Below are positions 50,930 through 63,300 of a DNA stretch of 64,000 nucleotides, one piece after another. A model generated the notes under the pieces. That model was not told the DNA's origin, ran no database searches, and was given only the letters and a program-made list of their open reading frames with translations. The stretch spans positions 620,001 through 684,000 of the forward strand of contig CAUVYP010001198.1 in the NCBI GenBank assembly GCA_963556195.1, given 5' to 3'. Position numbers and translations under genes: made by a program. Source of the stretch: Sepiola atlantica. Its lineage: Eukaryota; Mollusca; Cephalopoda; Sepiida; Sepiolidae. Within the stretch, counting starts at the first letter, position 1; each line of letters begins with the position of its first letter.

Positions 50930-53090
50930 GGAGTACAAAGTTTCAGAAGTGCAGCTCTTGTACTACCGGAGATATGTCGATACAAACTGAATACGCAAAA
51001 CATCAACAAAATTAAGCGCGTTTTAAAGTTAATATCGCTTTTGTTTATAACTTCCACATTTATTCGAATTGTGAAACCAAACTTTGTAGACAGTCGCGGA
51101 GACACATCTTCTACTGAAGTACCAAGTTTCAGAAGTGCAGCTCTTGTACTGCCGGAGATATGTCGATACAAACTGAATACGCAAAACATCAACAAAATTT
51201 AGCGCGTTTTAAAGTTGATAGCGCTTTTGTTTATAACTTCCACATTTATTCGAATTGTGCCACGAAACTTTGCAGACCATCGCGGAGAGGCATTTACTAC
51301 TGAAGTACCAAGTTTCAGAAGTGCAGCTCTAGTACTGCCGGAGATATGTCGATACAAACTGAATACGCAAAACATCAACAAAATTAGGCGCGTTTTAAAG
51401 TTGATATCGCTTTTGTTTATAACTTTTACATTTATTTGAATTGTGAAACGAAACTTTGTAGACAGTCGCGGAGACACATTTTCTACTGAAGTACCAAGTT
51501 TCAGAAGTGCAGCTCTTGTACTACCGGAGATGTGTCGATACAAACTGAATACGCAAAACATCTACAAAATTTAGTGCGTTTTAAAGTTGATAGCGCTTTT
51601 GTTTATAACTTCCACATTTATTCGAATTGTGAAACGAAACTTTGCAGACCGTCGCGGAAGTGCATTATCTACTGGAGTACAAAGTTTCAGAAGTGCAGCT
51701 CTTGTACTACCGGAGATGTGTCGATACAAACTGAATACGCAAAACATCTACAAAATTTAGTGCGTTTTAAAGTTGATATCGCTTTTGTTTATAACTTCCA
51801 CATTTATTCGAATTGTGAAACGAAACTTTGTAGACAGTCGCGGAGACACATTTTCTACTGAAGTACCAAGGTTCAGAAGTGCAGCTCTTGTACTACCGGA
51901 GATTTGTCGATACAAACTGAATACGTAAAACATCAACAAAATTTAGTGCGTTTTAAAGTTGATATCGCTTTTGTTTATAACTTCCACATTTATTCGAATT
52001 GTGCCACGAAACTTTGCAGACAGTAACGGAGACACATTTTCCACTGAAGTACCAAGTTTCAGAAGTGCAGCTCTTGTACTACCGGAGATATATCGATACA
52101 AACTGAATACGCAAAACATCAACAAAATTTAGCGCGTTTTAAAGTTGATATCGCTTTTGTTTATAACTTGCACATTTATTCGAATTGTGAAACGAAACTT
52201 TGTAGACAGTCGGGGAGACACATTTTCTACTGAAGTACCAAGTTTCAGAAGTGCAGCTCTTGTACTACCGGAGATATGTCGATACAAACTGAATACGCAA
52301 AACATCAACAAAATTTAGCGCGTTTTAAAGTTAATATCGCTTTTGTTTATAACTTCCACATTTATTCGAATTGTGAAACCAAACTTTGTAGACAGTCGCG
52401 GAGACACATCTTCTACTGAAGTACCAAGTTTCAGAAGTGCAGCTCTTGTACTGCCGGAGATATGTCGATACAAACTGAATACGCAAAACATCAACAAAAT
52501 TTAGCGCGTTTTAAAGTTGATAGCGCTTTTGTTTATAACTTCCACATTTATTCGAATTGTGCCACGAAACTTTGCAGACCATCGCGGAGAGGCATTTTCT
52601 ACTGAAGTACCAAGTTTCAGAAGTGCAGCTCTTGTACTGCCGGAGATATGTCGATACAAACTGAATACGCAAAACATCAACAAAATTAGGCGCGTTTTAA
52701 AGTTGATATCGCTTTTGTTTATAACTTTTACATTTATTGTAATTGTGAAACGAAACTTTGTAGACAGTCGCGGAGACACATTTTCTACTGAAGTACCAAG
52801 TTTCAGAAGTGCAGCTCTTGTACTACCGGAGATGTGTCGATACAAACTGAATACGCAAAACATCTACAAAATTTAGTGCGTTTTAAAGTTGATAGCGCTT
52901 TTGTTTATAACTTCCACATTTATTCGAATTGTGAAACGAAACTTTGCAGACCGTCGCGGAAGTGCATTATCTACTGGAGTACAAAGTTTCAGAAGTGCAG
53001 CTCTTGTACTACCGGAGATGTGTCGATACAAACTGAATACGCAAAACATCTACAAAATTTAGTGCGTTTTAAAGTTGATATCGCTTTTGT
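50930..53090 (+). repeat. 15-mer duplication, copy 2 (partial, about 2.16 kb)
   Basis: Reproduces the marks of copy 1 at +2790: CATTTACTACTG near 51292, GGAGATTTGTCG near 51899, CAGTAACGG near 52023, GATATATCGATAC near 52087. It stops matching near 53090, where this copy goes into TTTCAG and copy 1 into TTCCAC. Confidence 0.87.
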
Positions 53091-54945
53091 TTATAACTTT
53101 CAGATTTATTCGAATTGTGCCACGAAACTTTACAGATCATCGCGGAGAGGCATTTTCTACTGAAGTACCAAGTTTCAGAAGTGCAGCTCTTGTACTGCCG
53201 GAGATATGTCGATACAAACTGAATACGCAAAACATCAACAAAATTAAGCGCGTTTTAAAGTTGATATCGCTTTTGTTTATAACTTCCACATTTATTCGAA
53301 TTGTGCCACGAAACTTTGCAGACAGTCGCGGAGACACATTTTCTACTGAAGTACCAAGTTTCAGAAGTGCAGCTCTTGTACTACCGGAGATGTGTCGATA
53401 CAAACTGAATACGCAAAACATCTACAAAATTTAGTGCGTTTTAAAGTTGATAGCGCTTTTGTTTATAACTTCCACATTTATTCGAATTGTGAAACGAAAC
53501 TTTGCAGACTGTCGCGGAAGTGCATTATCTACTGGAGTACAAAGTTTCAGAAGTGCAGCTCTTGTACTACCGGAGATGTGTCGATACAAACTGAATACGC
53601 AAAACATCAACAACATTTAGTGCGTTTTAAAGTTGATATCGCTTTTGTTTATAACTTCCACATTTATTCGAATTGTGAAACGAAACTTTGTAGACAGTCG
53701 CGGAGACACATTTTCTACTGAAGTACCAAGGTTCAGAAGTGCAGCTCTTGTACTACCGGAGATTTGTCGATACAAACTGAATACGTAAAACATCAACAAA
53801 ATTTAGTGCGTTTTAAAGTTGATATCGCTTTTGTTTATAACTTCCACATTTATTCGAATTGTGCCACGAAACTTTGCAGACAGTAACGGAGACACATTTT
53901 CCACTGAAGTACCAAGTTTCAGAAGTGCAGCTCTTGTACTACCGGAGATATATCGATACAAACTGAATACGCAAAACATCAACAAAATTTAGCGCGTTTT
54001 AAAGTTGATATCGCTTTTGTTTATAACTTGCACATTTATTCGAATTGTGAAACGAAACTTTGTAGACAGTCGGGGAGACACATTTTCTACTGAAGTACCA
54101 AGTTTCAGAAGTGCAGCTCTTGTACTACCGGAGATATGTCGATACAAACTGAATACGCAAAACATCAACAAAATTTAGCGCGTTTTAAAGTTAATATCGC
54201 TTTTGTTTATAACTTCCACATTTATTCGAATTGTGAAACCAAACTTTGTAGACAGTCGCGGAGACACATCTTCTACTGAAGTACCAAGTTTCAGAAGTGC
54301 AGCTCTTGTACTGCCGGAGATATGTCGATACAAACTGAATACGCAAAACATCAACAAAATTTAGCGCGTTTTAAAGTTGATAGCGCTTTTGTTTATAACT
54401 TCCACATTTATTCGAATTGTGCCACGAAACTTTGCAGACCATCGCGGAGAGGCATTTTCTACTGAAGTACCAAGTTTCAGAAGTGCAGCTCTTGTACTGC
54501 CGGAGATATGTCGATACAAACTGAATACGCAAAACATCAACAAAATTAGGCGCGTTTTAAAGTTGATATTGCTTTTGTTTATAACTTTTACATTTATTGT
54601 AATTGTGAAACGAAACTTTGTAGACAGTCGCGGAGACACATTTTCTACTGAAGTACCAAGTTTCAGAAGTGCAGCTCTTGTACTACCGGAGATGTGTCGA
54701 TACAAACTGAATACGCAAAACATCTACAAAATTTAGTGCGTTTTAAAGTTGATAGCGCTTTTGTTTATAACTTCCACATTTATTCGAATTGTGAAACGAA
54801 ACTTTGCAGACCGTCGCGGAAGTGCATTATCTACTGGAGTACAAAGTTTCAGAAGTGCAGCTCTTGTACTACCGGAGATGTGTCGATACAAACTGAATAC
54901 GCAAAACATCTACAAAATTTAGTGCGTTTTAAAGTTGATATCGCT
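51470..54945 (+). repeat. 10-mer duplication, two copies (1860 bp offset)
   Basis: 51470-53329 recurs at 53330-54945. The chain GGAGATTTGTCG monomer, CAGTAACGG monomer, TTGCAC/GTCGGGG monomer, TAATATCG monomer, GATAGCGC monomer, ATTTATTGTAATTGTG monomer and AAGTGC monomer starts near 51757 and again near 53617. Copy 2 ends at the unusual TTTGTTTAGTACTTGCAC tract near 54948. It overlaps the end of the 15-mer block. Confidence 0.85.
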
Positions 54946-56190
54946 TTTGTTTAGTACTTGCACATTTATTCGAATTGTGAAACGAAACTTTGTAGACAGT
55001 CGCGGAGACACATTTTCTACTGAAGTACCAAGGTTCAGAAGTGCAGCTCTTGTACTACCGGAGATATGTCGATACAAACTGAATACGCAAAACATCTACA
55101 AAATGTAGCGCGTTTAAAAGTTGATAGCGCTTTTGTTTATAACTTTCAGATTTATTCGAATTGTGCCACGAAACTTTACAGATCATCGCGGAGAGGCATT
55201 TTCTACTGAAGTACCAAGTTTCAGAAGTGCAGCTCTTGTACTACCGGAGATATGTCGATACAAACTGAATACGCAAAACATCAACAAAATTAAGCGCGTT
55301 TTAAAGTTGATATCGCTTTAGTTTATAACTTGAACATTTATTCGAATTGTGAAACGTAACTTTGTAGACAGTCGGGGAGACACATTTTCTACTGAAGTAC
55401 CAAGTTTCAGAAGTGCAGATATTGTACTACCGGAGATGTGTCGATACAAACTGAATACGCAAAACATCAACAAAATTTAGCGCGTTTTAAAGTTGATATC
55501 GCTTTTGTTTATAACTTGCACATTTATTCGAATTGTGAAACGAAACTTTGTAGACAGTCGGGGAGACACATTTTCTACTGAAGTACCAAGTTTCAGAAGT
55601 GCAGCTCTTGTACTACCGGAGATATGTCGATACAAACTGAATACGCAAAACATCAAATAATTTAGCGCGTTTTAAAGTTAATATCGCTTTTGTTTATAAC
55701 TTCCACATTTATTCGAATTGTGAAACGAAACTTTGTAGACAGTCGCGGAGACACATCTTCTACTGAAGTACCAAGTTTCAGAAGTGCAGCTCTTGTACTG
55801 CCGGAGATATGTCGATACAAACTGAATACGCAAAACAACAAAATTAAGCGCGTTTTAAAGTTGATAGCGCTTTTGTTTATAACTTCCACATTTATTCGAA
55901 TTGTGCCACGAAACTTTGCAGACCATCGCGGAGAGGCATTTTCTACTGAAGTACCAAGTTTCAGAAGTGCAGCTCTTGTACTGCCGGAGATATGTCGATA
56001 CAAACTGAATACGCAAAACATCAACAAAATTAGGCGCGTTTTAAAGTTGATATCGCTTTTGTTTATAACTTTTACATTTATTTGAATTGTGAAACGAAAC
56101 TTTGTAGACAGTCGCGGAGACACATTTTCTACTGAAGTACCAAGTTTCAGAAGTGCAGCTCTTGTACTACCGGAGATGTGTCGATACAAA
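53090..56190 (+). repeat. 3.1-kb segment repeated at offset 3529, first copy
   Basis: Matches 56619-59720. The offset of 3529 equals 19 monomers minus 5 bp, which is accounted for by two shortened CATCAAATAATTTAG ends (near 55651 and 56206) and one 3-bp deletion (CAAAACAACAAAATT near 55832). Shared marks include GATCATCGCGG, AACTTGAACATTT and GAAACGTAAC. A local difference is the TTTAGTACTTGCAC tract near 54950, absent from the second copy. Confidence 0.83.
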
Positions 56191-59100
56191 CTGAATACGC
56201 AAAACATCAAATAATTTAGCGCGTTTTAAAGTTAATATCGCTTTTGTTTATAACTTCCACATTTATTCGAATTGTGAAACGAAACTTTGCAGACCGTCGC
56301 GGAAGTGCATTATCTACTGGAGTACAAAGTTTCAGAAGTGCAGCTCTTGTACTACCGGAGATGTGTCGATACAAACTGAATACGCAAAACATCTACAAAA
56401 TTTAGTGCGTTTTAAAGTTGATATCGCTTTTGTTTATAACTTCCACATTTATTCGAATTGTGAAACGAAACTTTGTAGACAGTCGCGGAGACACATTTTC
56501 TACTGAAGTATCAAGGTTCAGAAGTGCAGCTCTTGTACTACCGGAGATATGTCGATACAAACTGAATACGCAAAACATCTACAAAATTTAGCGCGTTTAA
56601 AAGTTGATAGCGCTTTTGTTTATAACTTTCAGATTTATTCGAATTGTGGCACGAAACTTTACAGATCATCGCGGAGAGGCATTTTCTACTGAAGTACCAA
56701 GTTTCAGAAGTGCAGCTCTTGTACTGCCGGAGATATGTCGATACAAACTGAATACGCAAAACATCAACAAAATTAAGCGCGTTTTAAAGTTGATATCGCT
56801 TTTGTTTATAACTTCCACATTTATTCGAATTGTGCCACGAAACTTTGCAGACAGTCGCGGAGACACATTTTCTACTGAAGTACCAAGGTTCAGAAGTGCA
56901 GCTCTTGTACTACCGGAGATGTGTCGATACAAACTGAATACGCAAAACATCTACAAAATTTAGTGCGTTTTAAAGTTGATAGCGCTTTTGTTTATAACTT
57001 CCACATTTATTCGAATTGTGAAACGAAACTTTGCAGACCGTCGCGGAAGTGCATTATCTACTGGAGTACAAAGTTTCAGAAGTGCAGCTCTTGTACTACC
57101 GGAGATGTGTCGATACAAACTGAATATGCAAAACATCTACAAAATTTAGTGCGTTTTAAAGTTGATATCGCTTTTGTTTATAACTTCCACATTTATTCGA
57201 ATTGTGAAACGAAACTTTGTAGACAGTCGCGGAGACACATTTTCTACTGAAGTACCAAGGTTCAGAAGTGCAGCTCTTGTACTACCGGAGATTTGTCGAT
57301 ACAAACTGAATACGTAAAACATCAACAAAATTTAGTGCGTTTTAAAGTTGATATCGCTTTTGTTTATAACTTCCACATTTATTCGAATTGTGCCACGAAA
57401 CTTTGTAGACAGTAACGGAGACACATTTTCCACTGAAGTACCAAGTTTCAGAAGTGCAGCTCTTGTACTACCGGAGATATATCGATACAAACTGAATACG
57501 CAAAACATCAACAAAATTTAGCGCGTTTTAAAGTTGATATCGCTTTTGTTTATAACTTGCACATTTATTCGAATTGTGAAACGAAACTTTGTAGACAGTC
57601 GGGGAGACACATTTTCTACTGAAGTACCAAGTTTCAGAAGTGCAGCTCTTGTACTACCGGAGATATGTCGATACAAACTGAATACGCAAAACATCAACAA
57701 AATTTAGCGCGTTTTAAAGTTAATATCGCTTTTGTTTATAACTTCCACATTTATTCGAATTGTGAAACCAAACTTTGTAGACAGTCGCGGAGACACATCT
57801 TCTACTGAAGTACCAAGTTTCAGAAGTGCAGCTCTTGTACTGCCGGAGATATGTCGATACAAACTGAATACGCAAAACATCAACAAAATTTAGCGCGTTT
57901 TAAAGTTGATAGCGCTTTTGTTTATAACTTCCACATTTATTCGAATTGTGCCACGAAACTTTGCAGACCATCGCGGAGAGGCATTTTCTACTGAAGTACC
58001 AAGTTTCAGAAGTGCAGCTCTTGTACTGCCGGAGATATGTCGATACAAACTGAATACGCAAAACATCAACAAAATTAGGCGCGTTTTAAAGTTGATATCG
58101 CTTTTGTTTATAACTTTTACATTTATTGTAATTGTGAAACGAAACTTTGTAGACAGTCGCGGAGACACATTTTCTACTGAAGTACCAAGTTTCAGAAGTG
58201 CAGCTCTTGTACTACCGGAGATGTGTCGATACAAACTGAATACGCAAAACATCTACAAAATTTAGTGCGTTTTAAAGTTGATAGCGCTTTTGTTCATAAC
58301 TTCCACATTTATTCGAATTGTGAAACGAAACTTTGCAGACCGTCGCGGAAGTGCATTATCTACTGGAGTACAAAGTTTCAGAAGTGCAGCTCTTGTACTA
58401 CCGGAGATGTGTCGATACAAACTGAATACGCAAAACATCTACAAAATTTAGTGCGTTTTAAAGTTGATATCGCTTTTGTTTATAACTTCCACATTTATTC
58501 GAATTGTGAAACGAAACTTTGTAGACAGTCGCGGAGACACATTTTCTACTGAAGTACCAAGGTTCAGAAGTGCAGCTCTTGTACTACCGGAGATATGTCG
58601 ATACAAACTGAATACGCAAAACATCTACAAAATTTAGCGCGTTTAAAAGTTGATAGCGCTTTTGTTTATAACTTTCAGATTTATTCGAATTGTGCCACGA
58701 AACTTTACAGATCATCGCGGAGAGGCATTTTCTACTAAAGTACCAAGTTTCAGAAGTGCAGCTCTTGTACTACCGGAGATATGTCGATACAAACTGAATA
58801 CGCAAAACATCAACAAAATTTAGCGCGTTTTAAAGTTGATATCGCTTTAGTTTATAACTTGAACATTTATTCGAATTGTGAAACGTAACTTTGTAGACAG
58901 TCGGGGAGACACATTTTCTACTGAAGTACCAAGTTTCAGAAGTGCAGATATTGTACTACCGGAGATGTGTCGATACAAACTGAATACGCAAAACATCAAC
59001 AAAATTTAGCGCGTTTTAAAGTTGATATCGCTTTTGTTTATAACTTGCACATTTATTCGAATTGTGAAACGAAACTTTGTAGACAGTCGGGGAGACACAT

Positions 59101-60164
59101 TTTCTACTGAAGTACCAAGTTTCAGAAGTGCAGCTCTTGTACTACCGGAGATATGTCGATACAAACTGAATACGCAAAACATCAAATAATTTAGCGCGTT
59201 TTAAAGTTAATATCGCTTTTGTTTATAACTTCCACATTTATTCGAATTGTGAAACGAAACTTTGTAGACAGTCGCGGAGACACATCTTCTACTGAAGTAC
59301 CAAGTTTCAGAAGTGCAGCTCTTGTACTGCCGGAGATATGTCGATACAAACTGAATACGCAAAACAACAAAATTAAGCGCGTTTTAAAGTTGATAGCGCT
59401 TTTGTTTATAACTTCCACATTTATTCGAATTGTGCCACGAAACTTTGCAGACCATCGCGGAGAGGCATTTTCTACTGAAGTACCAAGTTTCAGAAGTGCA
59501 GCTCTTGTACTGCCGGAGATATGTCGATACAAACTGAATACGCAAAACATCAACAAAATTAGGCGCGTTTTAAAGTTGATATCGCTTTTGTTTATAACTT
59601 TTACATTTATTTGAATTGTGAAACGAAACTTTGTAGACAGTCGCGGAGACACATTTTCTACTGAAGTACCAAGTTTCAGAAGTGCAGCTCTTGTACTACC
59701 GGAGATGTGTCGATACAAACTGAATACGCAAAACATCTACAAAATTTAGTGCGTTTTAAAGTTGATAGCGCTTTTGTTTATAACTTCCACATTTATTCGA
59801 ATTGTGAAACGAAACTTTGCAGACCGTCGCGGAAGTGCATTATCTACTGGAGTACCAAGTTTCAGAAGTGCAGCTCTTGTACTACCGGAGATGTGTCGAT
59901 ACAAACTGAATACGCAAAACATCTACAAAATTTAGTGCGTTTTAAAGTTGATATCGCTTTAGTTTATAACTTGAACATTTATTCGAATTGTGAAACGTAA
60001 CTTTGTAGACAGTCGGGGAGACACATTTTCTACTGAAGTACCAAGTTTCAGAAGTGCAGATATTGTACTACCGGAGATGTGTCGATACAAACTGAATACG
60101 CAAAACATCAACAAAATTTAGCGCGTTTTAAAGTTGATATCGCTTTTGTTTATAACTTGCACAT
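53850..60164 (+). repeat. 34-mer segmental duplication, copy 1 (6315 bp)
   Basis: The longest duplication in the window: everything from about 53850 to 57685 recurs 6315 bp downstream. 6315 = 34 x 186 minus 9. The nine missing bases come from three shortened monomer ends (near 55651, 56206, 59184) and two 3-bp deletions (near 55832 and 59361). Diagnostic shared tracts are TTTAGTACTTGCAC near 54950, AAAATGTAGCGCG near 55102, GTGGCACG near 56646 and CTGAAGTATCAAGG near 56506. Confidence 0.9.
55832..55847 (+). other. 3-bp deletion marker (representative)
   Basis: CAAAACAACAAAATTA replaces CAAAACATCAACAAAATTA, giving a 183-bp monomer. The same deletion is at about 59361 and 62147 and nowhere else that I see, so it arose once and spread by the segmental duplications in the last 10 kb. 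Confidence 0.82.
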
Positions 60165-60303
60165 TTATTCGAATTGTGCCACGAAACTTTGCAGACAGTA
60201 ACGGAGACACATTTTCCACTGAAGTACCAAGTTTCAGAAGTGCAGCTCTTGTACTACCGGAGATATATCGATACAAACTGAATACGCAAAACATCAACAA
60301 AAT
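60118..60303 (+). repeat. Hybrid junction monomer at the 6315-bp duplication edge
   Basis: The left part has the GCGCG start and AACTTGCACATTT of the GTCGGGG-type monomer, while the right part has GTGCCACG, CAGTAACGG and TTCCACTG of another type. The corresponding monomer in copy 1 (53803-53988) starts GTGCG with AACTTCCACATTT. The switch falls within the shared tract ATTTATTCGAATTGTG, so this is the recombination joint of the duplication (inference from the mosaic). Confidence 0.82.
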
Positions 60304-63300
60304 TTAGCGCGTTTTAAAGTTGATATCGCTTTTGTTTATAACTTGCACATTTATTCGAATTGTGAAACGAAACTTTGTAGACAGTCGGGGAGACACATTT
60401 TCTACTGAAGTACCAAGTTTCAGAAGTGCAGCTCTTGTACTACCGGAGATATGTCGATACAAACTGAATACGCAAAACATCAACAAAATTTAGCGCGTTT
60501 TAAAGTTAATATCGCTTTTGTTTATAACTTCCACATTTATTCGAATTGTGAAACCAAACTTTGTAGACAGTCGCGGAGACACATCTTCTACTGAAGTACC
60601 AAGTTTCAGAAGTGCAGCTCTTGTACTGCCGGAGATATGTCGATACAAACTGAATACGCAAAACATCAACAAAATTTAGCGCGTTTTAAAGTTGATAGCG
60701 CTTTTGTTTATAACTTCCACATTTATTCGAATTGTGCCACGAAACTTTGCAGACCATCGCGGAGAGGCATTTTCTACTGAAGTACCAAGTTTCAGAAGTG
60801 CAGCTCTTGTACTGCCGGAGATATGTCGATACAAACTGAATACGCAAAACATCAACAAAATTAGGCGCGTTTTAAAGTTGATATCGCTTTTGTTTATAAC
60901 TTTTACATTTATTGTAATTGTGAAACGAAACTTTGTAGACAGTCGCGGAGACACATTTTCTACTGAAGTACCAAGTTTCAGAAGTGCAGCTCTTGTACTA
61001 CCGGAGATGTGTCGATACAAACTGAATACGCAAAACATCTACAAAATTTAGTGCGTTTTAAAGTTGATAGCGCTTTTGTTTATAACTTCCACATTTATTC
61101 GAATTGTGAAACGAAACTTTGCAGACCGTCGCGGAAGTGCATTATCTACTGGAGTACAAAGTTTCAGAAGTGCAGCTCTTGTACTACCGGAGATGTGTCG
61201 ATACAAACTGAATACGCAAAACATCTACAAAATTTAGTGCGTTTTAAAGTTGATATCGCTTTTGTTTAGTACTTGCACATTTATTCGAATTGTGAAACGA
61301 AACTTTGTAGACAGTCGCGGAGACACATTTTCTACTGAAGTACCAAGGTTCAGAAGTGCAGCTCTTGTACTACCGGAGATATGTCGATACAAACTGAATA
61401 CGCAAAACATCTACAAAATGTAGCGCGTTTAAAAGTTGATAGCGCTTTTGTTTATAACTTTCAGATTTATTCGAATTGTGCCACGAAACTTTACAGATCA
61501 TCGCGGAGAGGCATTTTCTACTGAAGTACCAAGTTTCAGAAGTGCAGCTCTTGTACTACCGGAGATATGTCGATACAAACTGAATACGCAAAACATCAAC
61601 AAAATTAAGCGCGTTTTAAAGTTGATATCGCTTTAGTTTATAACTTGAACATTTATTCGAATTGTGAAACGTAACTTTGTAGACAGTCGGGGAGACACAT
61701 TTTCTACTGAAGTACCAAGTTTCAGAAGTGCAGATATTGTACTACCGGAGATGTGTCGATACAAACTGAATACGCAAAACATCAACAAAATTTAGCGCGT
61801 TTTAAAGTTGATATCGCTTTTGTTTATAACTTGCACATTTATTCGAATTGTGAAACGAAACTTTGTAGACAGTCGGGGAGACACATTTTCTACTGAAGTA
61901 CCAAGTTTCAGAAGTGCAGCTCTTGTACTACCGGAGATATGTCGATACAAACTGAATACGCAAAACATCAAATAATTTAGCGCGTTTTAAAGTTAATATC
62001 GCTTTTGTTTATAACTTCCACATTTATTCGAATTGTGAAACGAAACTTTGTAGACAGTCGCGGAGACACATCTTCTACTGAAGTACCAAGTTTCAGAAGT
62101 GCAGCTCTTGTACTGCCGGAGATATGTCGATACAAACTGAATACGCAAAACAACAAAATTAAGCGCGTTTTAAAGTTGATAGCGCTTTTGTTTATAACTT
62201 CCACATTTATTCGAATTGTGCCACGAAACTTTGCAGACCATCGCGGAGAGGCATTTTCTACTGAAGTACCAAGTTTCAGAAGTGCAGCTCTTGTACTGCC
62301 GGAGATATGTCGATACAAACTGAATACGCAAAACATCAACAAAATTAGGCGCGTTTTAAAGTTGATATCGCTTTTGTTTATAACTTTTACATTTATTTGA
62401 ATTGTGAAACGAAACTTTGTAGACAGTCGCGGAGACACATTTTCTACTGAAGTACCAAGTTTCAGAAGTGCAGCTCTTGTACTACCGGAGATGTGTCGAT
62501 ACAAACTGAATACGCAAAACATCAAATAATTTAGCGCGTTTTAAAGTTAATATCGCTTTTGTTTATAACTTCCACATTTATTCGAATTGTGAAACGAAAC
62601 TTTGCAGACCGTCGCGGAAGTGCATTATCTACTGGAGTACAAAGTTTCAGAAGTGCAGCTCTTGTACTACCGGAGATGTGTCGATACAAACTGAATACGC
62701 AAAACATCTACAAAATTTAGTGCGTTTTAAAGTTGATATCGCTTTTGTTTATAACTTCCACATTTATTCGAATTGTGAAACGAAACTTTGTAGACAGTCG
62801 CGGAGACACATTTTCTACTGAAGTATCAAGGTTCAGAAGTGCAGCTCTTGTACTACCGGAGATATGTCGATACAAACTGAATACGCAAAACATCTACAAA
62901 ATTTAGCGCGTTTAAAAGTTGATAGCGCTTTTGTTTATAACTTTCAGATTTATTCGAATTGTGGCACGAAACTTTACAGATCATCGCGGAGAGGCATTTT
63001 CTACTGAAGTACCAAGTTTCAGAAGTGCAGCTCTTGTACTGCCGGAGATATGTCGATACAAACTGAATACGCAAAACATCAACAAAATTAAGCGCGTTTT
63101 AAAGTTGATATCGCTTTTGTTTATAACTTCCACATTTATTCGAATTGTGCCACGAAACTTTGCAGACAGTCGCGGAGACACATTTTCTACTGAAGTACCA
63201 AGGTTCAGAAGTGCAGCTCTTGTACTACCGGAGATGTGTCGATACAAACTGAATACGCAAAACATCTACAAAATTTAGTGCGTTTTAAAGTTGATAGCGC

